Source of the DNA: Kalaharituber pfeilii
Taxonomy: Eukaryota; Ascomycota; Pezizomycetes; Pezizales; Pezizaceae
DNA: 64,000 bases
Assembly (NCBI GenBank): GCA_015179045.1
Contig: WHUZ01000001.1
Coordinates: 2,666,001 to 2,730,000, forward strand
Direction: 5' to 3'
Shown: positions 25,310-36,698 of the stretch, in pieces
How positions within the stretch are numbered: the first letter of the stretch is position 1
Layout: each line of letters opens with the position of its first letter
Made by a program: the position numbers and the translations under genes
Notes under the pieces: model-generated
The model's input: only the letters and a program-made list of their open reading frames with translations
Database searches by the model: none
What the model was told of the DNA's origin: nothing

Positions 25310-26430
25310 TGAAGCTTACGCAGGTCCAAATTCCTTTACGCTCAAGCTTGCCAGCCAATGGCCCATGTCAATACAGGTCGAGATGGGCTCTCCCTTCACC
25401 AAATCTCAGAGGAAGCCACCGGCAAAGGCATCACTGGGGGAGATGAGCTCGCTGCGTTATAAAGCGAGAATGACAAGAATCGAGGTCCTACCCAGTACCG
25501 TTGGTATCCACAATATCTACAGGGTTCACTTTCCTAATAGGGGTGGCTACAATAGTAGCCTCAGTTCCCTGAGTGATAATGACTACGCGGGGTCGGGAAG
25601 TGTTCTTCGGAAGAGCAACAATCTTTTTTGCGATCTCGGAGATGTTGGTGGTCCATGTGGACACACAAGCATAGATGTTTCATCGGCAGATTGTGGAGGA
25701 CATCTTACCCCAAGGTTGTGGGACTCGGAGAAGGCCAGGGCTTCGCTCTTGTCACCGATGACGTAGTCCCAGCACGGAATAACAGAGTCCATTTGGTCTT
25801 TGAAGTGTGTACAAAGGAAAGGAGGTTCATGGTGAACATCTAGCAGAGTATTCTCAGCAAGGTTATAGTTCCATTGATAACAACCTTGTTGGTAGCTGCA
25901 GCGTGCTCGGCAAGAGCCAAAATGGCTGGGATATAGACAGTCAAGTGGTATCCTCCGACATCGGCATTCTCAACCAGGTTTCAGATGTCAGACTTAGATC
26001 TTGTAATGGTTGGAAACTAACCCTGAAATCGCCAAAAATCAGCTACAGTAGGACCAAAACGGCCATTTTTGGTTAGTCTCATACCGACTAATTTTTGGTT
26101 CACACCAAAAGTGTAAAAGAGAAATCCGTGAAGGAAAGAAAGGGCATAAATAGTCTGACAATTTTGTATGTAGATAGAATAAGAGCTCCCAAGATTACCG
26201 AGAGAGCGAATAAATCTTTCTTCCCACATAGATAATTATAGGCAGCACCATGGAGCGGTTATGGTCAGTAATGATAACGGCGCATTTTCCAGTGGGAACG
26301 GTTTCCTCAACGCGGTACTCTGTTCTAACACCACCCTTGTTGCTACAAGCTTCCACGAGCTGGTCGGCGTAGCCATCTTTGCTGACGCAGCCAATGTAGA
26401 CGGTGGAGTTTGGTGGAAGAACATACTAAT
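25310..26430 (-). pseudogene. adenosine kinase pseudogene, 5'-truncated, interrupted by insertion
   Basis: Read leftwards, the segments follow adenosine kinase order: VYIGCVSKDGYADQLVEACS, RTEYRVEETVPTGKCAVIIT, HNRSMV, then after a gap ENADVGGYHLTVYIPAILAL, AEHAAATNK, FKDQMDSVIPCWDYVIG, EIAKKIVALPKN, VVIITQGTEATIVA, VDTNGTG, DAFAGGFL and CIDMGHWLASLSVKEFGPA. Lesions: the N-terminal third is absent; roughly 25975-26245 is foreign DNA after HNRSMV; a short deletion removes Ser-Ala before the Pro-Phe of the conserved N-L-S-A-P-F motif; an acceptor AG is lost after SHNLG; TGA stands at 25408-25406 within the glycine-rich C-terminal segment; TAA stands at 25318-25316. An intact 58-nt intron (25491-25434) is retained, so this is a DNA-level duplicate rather than a retrocopy. 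Presumably a functional copy lies elsewhere. Confidence 0.8.
25975..26245 (-). mobile_element. MITE-like insertion in the adenosine kinase pseudogene
   Basis: Foreign DNA splits the pseudogene. Its end at 26160-26230 (agatagaataagagctccc, then ccgagagagcgaataaatc) matches the inverted terminal repeats of the 174-bp element at 51917-52090. The opposite terminus is not recognisable, so the right boundary in the gene is approximate. Confidence 0.45.
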
Positions 26431-26833
26431 ATGCCACTTGTTGTCAATTGATTATACCATACTGGTGCACTTTCTTTGTATGTCAAGTATGTGTTGAGCC
26501 TAAAAAAGCGTGCATCTTTTTTATGTTATATCGATTTCCCCGGAACCACTGCATAAACACTAGTGTTATGATGTATGTATACAAGTATATAGATGGAAGG
26601 TATGTAGGGCTGCATTGCGTTGATTCCACCTGCATTGGCGGAACTTTACAGTAAGTTTCTACAGATGCATGAAAAATCGGAAATAAGAAAAGAAAAGAAA
26701 AGTTATATCAACAGTCTATCATAGGATTTTGTTCCCTACGGTTAGAGCAATTGGATCATCCTATACAAATCTATTTCAACTCCCTTCCCAGGTTCAGTGT
26801 CTATTACGTGCCTTTCACCTCTGTCACAGGACT
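26431..26833. other. intergenic stretch
   Basis: About 0.4 kb between the pseudogene and ATP14, containing the ATP14 3' UTR and an AG-rich run near 26685-26703. Nothing else was recognised. Confidence 0.5.
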
Positions 26834-27411
26834 CTAGTGGTGCTTCCCTCCCTCCTCCTCAGGATCCTCCTCAAACCAATCACTCTCGAACTCGGCAACA
26901 GTAGAGCTGGTTTCTGCCTGTCCTTCAACTTCAACTGCTTGAGCCTCATATGCAGTCAAATCGTTAACGAGGGTCTCAGTTGGGGGAGTTGGTGGAGTTG
27001 GGCTGCGCCAGGCCTTGACTTGACCCTCAGCGTCGGAGGCCTTAAGTGGTGCTGGCTTGTAGGCGCGGAGCTCGCGGAGATAGATCTCTTGGACCATTTC
27101 GCCTACCAGGCGGTGTGGTGATGTCAGCAACATTTTGGTTTGCATATATATATAACGGGTAGTATCAGGAATGCGAGAGGTTCTCTACTTTGACAGACAG
27201 CGGTGGGTACAATGAAAGTCCTCCGGAGGGTAGCGGGCTGACGGAGGCAGCGGGTGAGAGTCGGGTGCTGTCAATGGAATTGGACCGTGACAAAGGACCG
27301 GATGTGTCAGTCTGCGTTCAGGATATCCAACTAGATAATGACGAAACGGCCAGAAAGTGCGATTGGGAGGGGATAGGCACTCACCGCACGCCTGAGCGAT
27401 TGAGCAAGCAT
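26834..27411 (-). CDS. ATP14: F1Fo ATP synthase subunit h (Atp14), mitochondrial
   Basis: Three exons read leftwards (27411-27385, 27267-27189, 27102-26834) give 124 residues, the same length as the yeast precursor. The first two exons encode a basic targeting peptide, MLAQSLRRA then RCLRQPATLRRTFIVPT. The mature part has the family core EMVQEIYLRELRAYKPAPLK followed by KAWRSPTPPTPP. The tail is very acidic and ends GGKHH. Subunit h belongs to the peripheral stalk of mitochondrial ATP synthase. The first coding exon is only 27 nt, bounded by a GTGAGT donor. The exon-exon phases agree (0, then 1). The antisense open frame at 27190-27609 is a shadow of these exons and their introns. Confidence 0.9.
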
Positions 27412-29051
27412 TTTTGTCTGGACTGGAAGAGGCGGGTTAGGGAGTCAGTAGCAGGTTGCCTTGAAAAGACGTCAGCGGATGTACAGGAGCCTTTGGCGGG
27501 TTACGAGACTATCTTTGGCGATAATTCTTCGGCGATGGTGAGGTTTGGCTGCATGGGCCGTTTAGTCAGCAGGCATCACAGTGAAAGTATCATACTTGTC
27601 TCGTGGTAATGCCAAGCTGGCTTGGCATCCTACTGTGTGCACCCCGACCCGGTGGCAATCGGAAAGCCGCCAGGTCTTGGCATGATACTAGGCAATTTAT
27701 GACAAGGCTTACTGGTTTCTGAAGCATAATGCTCACAGCCTCAGAGGCGCGCTGGTCCCATGGGACTGCGCTGGTCCGCGCCAGCACGGCGAAAAGTATA
27801 AGAATTACTCATGCCCCCCGCCGCCTTCTGCCCCCAGCCCAGCAAGTTTGACCACAAACCCCGACCAGCCAGCAACTAGGCCCTCCTTTTGTGCGTGTGC
27901 GTAGCGAGTGTGAGTGCAAGCCCTGCACCCGTACTCTCCGCTATAAAAGCCCATTCCACTCCTTTCTTTCTTCAATTTTCTTCTTCTCCCACTCTTTCTC
28001 GCCCCACCAACCTTTTTCCTGCTGCTGCTCTCTGGATTTTTCGAACTCCAACAGATAGCAGAAGTCAGCACCAAACTCATTCTACTGAATACTCACACGC
28101 CAGGTTTTCTCGACGCACTTAGCCAGTTGGTGCTATTTGCACAACTCTCGTTACTACGTCCTCTTTTGAGCGGGGAGGAACAAATCTTTCCACGATCGAC
28201 TTTTCAGCGATCTGCTTCATTTCGCTATATCCCCGAAACTGAAGTGGACACCTTCACTGGTTTTTGAAGAGTTTGTTTCAATTAATTTCGCCACTACTAC
28301 GTAACAAAAAGAAAAAAGAAAAAACAAAATAAAACCGATATCGACGGATTTTCGCCGCAAAGCACAACACTATTAATTTTTGCTATCTTGCTCTTTTCTT
28401 TAAAAAGGTAATAAATGTTTTCTCAGCACAAATCTGCATTATTTCCGGAGGGGATGGATATGAGATGGCGAGTTCAATAGACAATGAGAAATGAAGGGGC
28501 ATGATTTTCTACCGTATCCACTGCGCTTAAAGAAAAGATCCCTATCCTCTCAGCTCAGTTTTCCACACTTATACAGCAGACAGTTCTGTTGTTCTGGATG
28601 CTGTCTTCGATGCTATTAGTTTAGATTATGAGAGCGGGTCTACCTTCTACGAAGTTCTAGAAGTTGCTAAAAAAGAGGTTTCTATCTCCAAAGCCGCCAG
28701 AAATTAATCAGAAAAGGAAGCTGCAAAAGAGATGCAGTCTACAATATATTTTCCAAACTATTCGCACTTCCCTTGAAAATTGACTAAGTGAAAATCTTGT
28801 CGTTCGCACGTGGTTTCTATGTGTTGAACGCATCGCGCGTTTTTCCTAAAGTGCTTTTATCATTTCTTGAAACTTTCACTGCTAACACGAGGGGTGGTTG
28901 GAGAACAGTGACGACTATCAACGTTCTTAGGCAACGTTATCCTCGTCGCTCAACTTCCTCTCCGTCTGCTCTGGTATCCCAAAGCATATTATCGTTTCTA
29001 CGTATCGTTATTAAAGTGCAAGCAAGCCTCAAGAGCAAATAAATAGCAAAG
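27412..29051. other. divergent intergenic region with TFIIB promoter
   Basis: About 1.6 kb between divergent ATP14 and SUA7. A TATA box at 27942-27949 is followed by a CT-rich stretch (27955-28025), a common arrangement at active fungal promoters. A possible 5' UTR intron donor (ag|gtaata) lies near 28406. A copy of the cttggcatgatactag motif is at 27676-27691. Confidence 0.5.
27942..27949 (+). promoter_or_regulatory. TATA box with downstream CT-rich tract
   Basis: tataaaag at 27942-27949 is followed within about 10-80 bases by tttctttcttc and ttcttcttctccc tracts. It points rightwards to SUA7, which would then have a 5' leader of about 1.1 kb, possibly with an intron. Confidence 0.45.
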
Positions 29052-30180
29052 ATGATGCTCCCACCTCAAGTTCCTACCATGCCTCCAAAGCAGCAGGAGT
29101 ACGAGCACAATCTCTCTGTTACTATTATATGCCGAGAGTGCAAGGAAGTGCCCGCAAATATCGTCGAAGAGTTCTCCTCCGGAGACATGGTCTGCGGGTC
29201 TTGTGGATTGATTTTGGGTGACCGTATCGTGGATACTCGTTCTGAATGGCGTACGTTTTCCAATGACGATCAAGGAAATGACGATCCATCACGTGTGGGT
29301 GACGGGGCCAACCCACTCTTGAACGGTGCACAGTTGGAAACAATGATTTCGTTCAGTGATGGTGGTAGTGGTCGCTCAAGGGAGCTCCATCGTGCGCAGA
29401 GCAAGAGCAATACTGACAAGTCCGCAAAGACTCTGCTTGCCGCTTATAAGGAAATTGGTGCCTTCTGTGATAGCACAAATCTACCAAAGACTGTATCTGA
29501 TACTGCCAAGCACTTTTTCAAACTGATTGAAGATGCCAAAGCATTCAAGGGAAAGCCTCAGGAAGCAATCATTGCCGGATGCATCTTCATTGCCTGCCGC
29601 CAATGCCACGTTCCGCGTACGTTCAAGGAGATCTACGCTTTGACAAAGGTGCCAAAGAAGGAAATCGGCAGAATCTTCAAGCAGTTGGAGAAGTTCCTCA
29701 CTCTACAAGATCAAAAACGTCTTGATAGAGAGCGTGAGAATGGCTATCACGTTGACGAGAGCTCTGGAATGCAGTTCAAGCCATCTACCAATGCTGGGGA
29801 CCTCATGATCCGTTTCTGCAACAGCCTGGGACTGAGTCAGGGGACTATTATCGCCTGCGAGCAATTGGCTGAAGATGCCAATGCGGCGGGAACACTGGCG
29901 GGAAGGTCACCTATCTCTACAGCTGCGGCCTGTATCTTCATGATCTCGCACTTGAGGAAGGAGCCCAAGACTGCGAAAGAGATTTCGCAGGTGGCAGGTG
30001 TTAGCGATGGTTGGTATTCCTGTTATAATATAGGTTGAAGTCGTACAGGGTAATTAACATGGTATTCTAGGTACCATTCGGAACGCATATAGGCAGCTTT
30101 ACAATGAGCGTGAAAAGCTGATTCGTCCATCATGGATTGCAAACGGCAAAGGTGACCCTAACTTGTTGCCTGCTGCCTAG
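29052..30180 (+). CDS. SUA7: Transcription initiation factor TFIIB
   Basis: Two exons (29052-30009 and 30071-30180) give 355 residues, the usual TFIIB length. The N-terminal zinc ribbon has CREC at residues 27-30 and CGSCG at 48-52. The B-reader region VDTRSEWRTFSNDD follows. Two cyclin folds come after it, including the segments TAKHFFKLIEDA, QEAIIAGCIFIACRQ and RTFKEIYALT, and in the second repeat FCNSLGL and STAAACIFMISHL then KEISQVAGVSDGTIRNAYRQ. TFIIB bridges TBP at the promoter and RNA polymerase II and helps set the start site. The intron has an atypical GTTGGT donor and splits a Gly codon in the second cyclin fold, restoring GTIRNAY. Two adjacent ATGs (29052, 29055) could serve as start. 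The long leader suggests a 5' UTR intron. Confidence 0.95.
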
Positions 30181-31740
30181 TCTTTCCGGCAAGCATAAAG
30201 CAACCGACGCATGGTTGGATGGGTACGAGCCCTATAACGCTCGTCTTTAATGAGATTATGAATGTTTCCTATTTCATTCCTTTCCTCTCACAAAAGAAAT
30301 TTAGCTCATAGTAACTTCGCTTTCCTTTTTCTTTGTCGGAAAAGTTGACATTAGGATAGCCTGGGCCCTGATCATTGCAAGATTGAATTGAACGACAGGG
30401 CCAGGCAGGAGGGAAGTGGTTTATACGTTGGTTTGGATATCGTTTCAAATCGTATATCCGTTAGTCTGTCATTTTTGCACCGTATGTACTTTGCAATCTT
30501 AAATTCTCACAACACCTTTATACACTGCAATTGCATTGCTTATACACACTTTTCCTGCTTTGTTGGTTTTTGGCTTTCACATCCGTTGATTTTTCCCTGC
30601 GTCAGTCTAGCTCATTCTTTGATTGCTTTGCTTTTGTTTATTTTTGCGTGCATGCATACTTGCTTTTTCGAATCTCAGTTAGCATAAATGGTGGGGGCGC
30701 ACTTTTGGGGAAAGAGGGGGACAGAGTTAGATGTGCCTAACAGTCAGTCATGGGGGGTCTAATACTTGTTTATACTTTTATTCATGGCATGAAGGGTCTG
30801 TGGACTTGATCATACAACACAGAAGTGGATATTTGCTAGGAGTTTCCTAACCTTTTTCTGCCTTCTCTCCGCTTTGTGTTGTCTGGTTTCCCGACATTCA
30901 TTTTACCTTTCTATTTTTTGCCTTTGTTGCTCACCCAGCGCGGAGGAAGAAGCTCGTCTTATTTTTATCGGGTACAATTTATGCAGGAGAATGGGTTGGA
31001 GATGGACGCTTTGCCATTATCCTTCTAACCTATTTCTTATTTCTTATTTTTTATTTTTTATTTTTTAAAAAAAGAGAAAAAAAACAAAAAAAACATTGGC
31101 TTCCGTTTTCTTTCTACTGCTAGCACGTCAGAATAAGAGGAGATACACATCTACACCATTTAGGAGTTTTTTCTTTTGACTTTACACTCTTTGCTATATT
31201 TACCTGTTCCAGTCCTTTGAATATATTCAGTATCAATAGATGCGATATGCACGTATTCGTATGAAAAAGGTTAAGGGGACTGAGTCACGTTCCAAAGCTT
31301 TTACTGATCCTCGCAAGAAGGGACTCTATGATTCCCCGTAAAAATCCATTGTCCATTCCACTCCCCGTTCTCATTCAACTTGCCCTGCAGTAGAGGGAAT
31401 TGTGCACCTCATACACAAAGTGGTGTTCATACTTGCTTAATTGGGGCAACTTTAGTCTGGCTGGCACGACCCCCAACCAGACTAGGGCACCTTGGCCTGA
31501 CTAACCCATTGAGGTACTCTACTCAGGAAGCTGCTCTCGTGCTAGTGACGGGAGGCTCTGCGACTAGCGCGCCAAGAAAAGACGAAAACTGAATTTTTGA
31601 GAACTGCGGAAGTTGGACGCAATTGCAACACGACAGTGCACTTTGGAAGGCTCACACACACGCATATGACAGCCTACTAACGCCTGGAGACAAGTCTATA
31701 TGACAGCTGTACAGTAGGCATAGCTGGAAGCTGTCCCCAA
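30181..31740. other. intergenic stretch
   Basis: About 1.6 kb. The first part is the SUA7 3' UTR. A pyrimidine-rich then A-rich stretch lies at 31025-31095. No gene or known repeat was recognised, and short hydrophobic open frames here look fortuitous. Confidence 0.5.
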
Positions 31741-32867
31741 ATGTCTCTACCCAGATCCAAATCAGAGGTGATCGAAATTCCCATCACAATTAATGGCTAT
31801 CTAGTCCTCCCCGTACAGCTTCCCGAAACATCCGTAGCACCCTCAGCAGTGCACTACCTCTACATCCGCCGACATGCCCCAAAACTCCCTACTCCTGACG
31901 ACGAGCGCAGCTTATTCGTTGGCAATGTCCCCATAGACGCTACTGAGGGCCACTTCCGGGCTCTCTTTTCGTCTATCGGAGGCGGCATGGTGGAGTCAGT
32001 TAGGTTCGAAGGGAATGTAGTGGGAGGGCAAGGAATGATTCCGCAGACTTTAGTTGCAGCTGTGAGAATGGGTGCCAAAGGGAAGGATGGAGGGAAGAAG
32101 AGGAAGAGGGGGAATATGGAAGGGGGGTGTGAGCATGAAGGGGTGGATGAAAAGCTGGCAGAGTTGCCGAGCACGTGGGATAGGGAACTCAGGCGCTCAG
32201 GGAGTACGGCGGTGGTGGTGTTCGTGGATAGGAGCAGTTGTGAAATGGGGCTGAGGGGAGTGGGAAGGGTGAGAGCGAAAGGGAAGCAGAAGAAGGGGAA
32301 GGGGGTAGTAATTTGGGGAGAGAAGGTGGCGAAGGAAGTGCCGGAGTTGGGGATTTCTCGTATATTGCCCGTTTACTGTCCCCGGCTTGCTAGGATGTTA
32401 CTGACGAATTGATACATAGGATATCTTACGCATCACTACTTGACATTCCCCGACCACTCACACCTCCAATCCACTGCTGATGCTTACATCACTCTCTTTA
32501 CGGCCGCTGAAACGGCGCGCGCATGCGCCCTCGCCCGCGTGCGAGGCCAAGTTGATGAGGATGGGTTTACGATGGTCATTCGTGGAGGCCGCACCGCGCC
32601 TGCGAAGCAGGAGGAGGCACAGGCGCTGCTAGAGAGGAAGAAGAAAGAAGAAGAAAGGAGTAAGAACATAGGATTCTATAGGTTCCAGACACGGGAGGGT
32701 AAGAGGGAGCAGGCGAGGAGATTGTTAGAGAAATTTGAGGTGGATAAAAGAAGAGTGGAGGAGAGGAAGAGGATGAGGAAGTTTAAGGTAGGTTTGGGTT
32801 CATTCCACTGGCCTTTTGTTTTCTCTGGTCGTGGGGCATGCTAACACTAGGGAAATAGCCACTATGA
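31741..32867 (+). CDS. RRP7: Ribosomal RNA-processing protein 7
   Basis: Three exons (31741-32359, 32420-32787, 32859-32867) give 331 residues. The N-terminal RRM-like domain is recognisable from LPVQLPETSVAPSAVHYLYI through ERSLFVGNVPIDATEGHFRA, with a basic insertion (KKRKRG) in the middle. The C-terminal Rrp7 domain reads HHYLTFPD, then DEDGFTMVIRGGRT, then FYRFQTREGKREQARRLLEK, followed by Lys/Arg-rich helix. In the family, Rrp7 works with UtpC in small-subunit pre-rRNA processing in the nucleolus. The last exon codes only for Pro-Leu-stop, chosen because the donor GTAGGT, branch GCTAAC and acceptor AATAG are all good. A shorter form reading on into the intron would end at 32844. The coding sequence is purine-rich in the insertion. 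Confidence 0.88.
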
Positions 32868-33549
32868 TTAGGTGACTCATAATGAACAGGTGCAAATATC
32901 TGCATGTACAATGTATATTACCTCTACGGCTTTATGTTTCTTGATTCTGCTTTTGCTTATATATTATCTGGGTTATGTCTATCATGGATTGTTCTTTTAA
33001 TTGTCGTTTATATTTGAGTGAAACCAAAAAATAGATATGGTGTTTGTGTTCCTTTTAATGTCGAAAATATTTTCTTTCCCTTTTCTTTTGGTAAGGTACA
33101 ATGCCATTCTTTTATTCTACACGCACTTTGGAACAATGCACCGAAGATTGGAGAGAAGGTGAAGGGACGATAACAGCTACAATAAGTGCAAGAGAATAGA
33201 CTTGAAAACAATTGTTTGCTGGACTCGGAGGCAGCAGGTGGGAAGGTGGATGCTATGACAGTAGGATTGTGGACAGCAAAGGATACTGCTATTTTCACTC
33301 GCCCTGGCCAGCTGGAGTTATGCTATAAGCGAAATGGCGTTGCTTTAAGGTTCAAAGACCTCAAATGGCAGACGCAACGACATGATAGAAAACCGACTCC
33401 ATTCCAATTTATCTTCTGAAGTACCCCAGTTCCGAAGTATGGCCCTCAGTTGCATCTTGTAGTGATCATAAATGTACAATGGGGGGATCATGAATTTTCT
33501 GTTTGCTGAATAAGTAGTAAGAAATGAAAGATAACCACACATAAGACAG
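32868..33549. other. convergent intergenic region
   Basis: About 0.7 kb between convergent RRP7 and SEC6, holding both 3' UTRs. No gene was recognised. Confidence 0.5.
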
Positions 33550-36049
33550 CTATTTGACCTTTCCCATCAACGTTGGTTTTCCACTGGGTGCATAAGGCTC
33601 TTGCTTCTTTACTACATTTACCAAATCCCTACTACCGTCCTCTCTGGCCTTCACCACTGCCTCTACCCAGCTCGGGCTCAAGTCCCAATATGCTTCCTTA
33701 AAATTCTCGTATCTGGCGTAGAGGCCTTCCTTAGACTCAGATATCAGGCCCATGAAATGCTCTAGGACACTCCATGAGCCTTTCACTTGTTCCGGTGGTA
33801 AATATTCAATGAAAAACTGATAGCCGACTGAAACATCGTTCCGAATTTGTTCGCACGCTTCTGCAATATGTAGCTTGACTCCCTTATTCCTAACAGCAGA
33901 GAGGTATTGTTGAAGGGTGCATTCAGATAGGTTCTCGACCAGCCCAATGAATAGATCCGCATTAAGCAGCTGCTCGCAGGGGTCCAAAAGGTATGAGCGT
34001 ATAGTAGCGACGATACTAGACATCTGATCACCTCCATACCATTGCTGTGTGAAGAGCACCGCAAAAGCTGGTTTGAGGTCATGGAATATTATGTCTACAC
34101 AACGATCGATGCATGTTTCAGCAGTTGTAACGTAGCCCTCAATCGCATTATCAAGTGCTTGTGTGACGAGCTCTGAGAACTTGCGGGACAGTAGAGGGGC
34201 TACTTTTGCGGAGGTAGACTCGGCATAGCCTGCACATTTGAGTTGATCATTTGCGACGGCTATAGTGTACTCCAGGATACCCTCAGCTCCATCTTCTGAT
34301 GCGCAGTAGCTATCAATTTCATCTTTCATCACTTTTTGCCAGGTTTGCTGTCTGTTCTTGAGTAACCGCACGCACTCTTCAACCACACCAACAACCACAC
34401 TTCCTTTGTTACTGTCCAGTGCCACCTCAATTTGTTGGTTGATCATTTGAAACATAATGACAGCACCGGGCATACCAGCATTCTTGTTTTCATCATATTC
34501 AAGAGTTTGGGGGCGATTAATAAAATCCTTTGTATCATCAGCAATAATCTTCTCCATCCATTTCTCCATTGAGGTAACAATGAGCTGGAGATATTCCTTC
34601 ACTAGCTCATCTTCTTTTCCATCGAGGAGTTGAGGCCGTAGGTCAGCTGCTTTGAGGCCTAGAGCCTTCATATTTGCTGTGTACTCAGAGTTCCATAGTA
34701 TAATCTTGAGTAGACTTCCACCATCCAGATCCGGTTTCTCCACCAGCGATTTGAGGAAGTCGTGCATTAAGGAGTGGTATATCTCAACGTAGGTCTCAAA
34801 TATCCTCCATTTTGATGGCATCAGCCTAGGAAAGTGCTCCTTAACTGTATGAAGATCATCGAAATACCACTGCAGGCTGTCGAACAACCCATCAGGATCT
34901 TCTGTGAACCTCTCAGCTACACCCTCGAACCTCGCTGCTGCTGCTGATCTAATACAATCCAGCCACTTCTGCTTATAGCCTCTAGCGACTTTTGGGCCGG
35001 TTTGTATTGATTTAAAACGGGATGCAAGATCTTGATGAGTTGTTTGCGCTGCTTGTAATGCAATAACCTTTTCATCGGAGCGCTCTTCGGCGTCGATAAT
35101 CTTTGCCAAACGCACAACTAACCCAAAATTTCCAGCACGGACCAACTCGATCATATTCATAGAGATTATTCCAATTCTCTCATCAAAGGTATCAACAGTG
35201 TTTAACAGCGGAGAAAAATAACTCTCCAATGTAGCTCGTACATCTGAATCCAGTGTTTCACTTTGGTGAAGGGCCTCATCTCTGAAATCTTGAATTTGTG
35301 TTATATGATGATGTACAGGGATAAGATTAGGCATAGGATTCATAATATCTACATACAGTTGTTAGCATCAAGTTTTGAGAATTGTTGGGATGAAACATGC
35401 CCTCTCCTGAATCTTCCTGAAGCATTCGATTGACCTCAGACAATTTCTCATCCAGGCCCTGAAGACCGGATTTCATCTCCTCTGCTGCAACAAAATTTCT
35501 ATGTATCTTGGAAATCTAGATTCCAGTTAACTTCACTTGGGAGAACTCAAGTTGAGGCTGAGGAACCTTATTGATTAAAGGAAATTCTTGAATCATGTTT
35601 TGTGCTTCCATGCACAACTTCTCTATCTGAACAGACCCAATAAATGTCAGTTGGTGGTCCTGACACAAAGAAAGGAACATTCCACCTTAATCATTTCATC
35701 TCTGATTGCCAATATCGTTCGTTGACCGTCACTAATAACATGCAAGCCTGCCTATTGATCCTAATACCTTTAGCTATATGCAAGCCTTGCCAGCCTCTCT
35801 AAGTTTAGCAGCAACGCACCTCCGTCACCTGTAGTTGTTGTTTCAGACCAGATTTGAGCTGTGTATCAAGGGCGGCCTTTTTCCGCGCGAATTCCGCCTT
35901 TAAGGAAGATATTTTGTCGAGATCCTATAGAATTTTGCACATTAAGTGCCTTGTTAGACTTTGGCATCCAAATGCTGGCAAGATGGTGGTACTTCTGGGT
36001 GACGGAGCAGCTCAGAGAGCTTCACAGTAACCACTTCCGTTTCATCCAT
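33550..36049 (-). CDS. SEC6: Exocyst complex component Sec6
   Basis: Six exons read leftwards (36049-35993, 35924-35820, 35751-35686, 35626-35567, 35515-35401, 35348-33550) join in phase to 733 residues, close to other fungal Sec6 proteins. The start is MDETEVVTVKLSELLRHPE, followed by KAEFARKKAALDTQLK, HVISDGQRTILAIRDEM, the coiled-coil N-terminal part, and then PNLIPVHHHITQIQDFRDEA. The large last exon holds the helical bundle: RKFSELVTQALDNAIEGYV, DLKPAFAVLFTQQWYGGDQM and the C-terminal YENFKEAYWDLSPSWVEAVV. Sec6 is part of the exocyst, which tethers secretory vesicles at growing hyphal tips. The fifth intron is best explained as GC-AG (donor GCATGT at 35400-35395), because only this phase gives the conserved join before the PMPNL segment. 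The divergent neighbour uL30m starts 376 bases away, so the two probably share a promoter region. Confidence 0.92.
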
Positions 36050-36425
36050 TCGGTTTATGAGGTATGAACCGTGTATTCCTGAGCTTGGTGATGCTTTAAG
36101 ATCCTGGAGCTATGGGGGTCTAAGGTTGGTACAGACAGGCATTGGCATTCCACGGGACACACTCCACACTCCACAATCCATGCACCAGACTAAAGTTACT
36201 TGGCAACCGAGATTTGCACGCGCCCCATCCCCACATGGTTCCGTCCGCAGAAACACCTGGCGGTGCGGAAACATCTAACGTGAGTGAGCTCTTGTCAATT
36301 GTTCATCCTTGACTAACGATCACATTAGCGTAAAGGGAATTCAGCTCTTGGACCCTCTACGGCTTCCGAACCTTTACCAGTCGCCTTCCCTCCGACCGCA
36401 GTTTCTTCAAAACAATCAGTTCGCA
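36050..36425. promoter_or_regulatory. shared divergent promoter region of SEC6 and uL30m
   Basis: A 376-bp gap between divergent start codons. No clear TATA box was seen. The frame upstream of the uL30m ATG stays open to 36309, but the extra residues do not look conserved. Confidence 0.4.
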
Positions 36426-36698
36426 ATGCAATATTTCAAAGTTACCCTTCTCCGCTCTGGCATTGGTATGCCTAAGCGGATAAATGGGATCCTGTATGCG
36501 CTCGGTTTACACAAGCGGATGCGAACAGTTTACCATCCTGTTTCACCAGACATCGCTGGTATGATCATGAAAGTCAAAGAACTGGTATCGGTTTCCGAGG
36601 TCGATTACGCATTGACTCGAAAGGAGCAACATGAATTAAGAAAACCACCAAAGGGTTACTATGTTGAAACACGAGCCGAGCAAGCTGGGCGGATATGA
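36426..36698 (+). CDS. MRPL33: Mitochondrial large ribosomal subunit protein uL30m
   Basis: A single-exon gene of 90 residues. The uL30 fold is clear: MQYFKVTLLRSGIGMPKR, then LYALGLHKRMRTVYHPV, then DIAGMIMKVKELVSV. This corresponds to yeast Mrpl33, a component of the mitochondrial large ribosomal subunit, which is similarly short (86 residues). The start at 36426 is chosen because uL30m proteins begin a few residues before the first strand; an in-frame ATG at 36309 would add 39 unconserved residues. No separate targeting peptide is obvious, which is usual for this small basic protein. The gene sits in the gap between SEC6 and PNKP, which are both on the opposite strand. Confidence 0.82.
   Translation: MQYFKVTLLRSGIGMPKRINGILYALGLHKRMRTVYHPVSPDIAGMIMKVKELVSVSEVDYALTRKEQHELRKPPKGYYVETRAEQAGRI

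Noticed and set aside
25305..25766. 153-codon + strand frame
   Set aside because: It is antisense to adenosine kinase pseudogene segments whose order and motifs are clear on the - strand.
27190..27609. 139-codon + strand frame
   Set aside because: It is antisense to ATP14 exons 1-2 and their introns.
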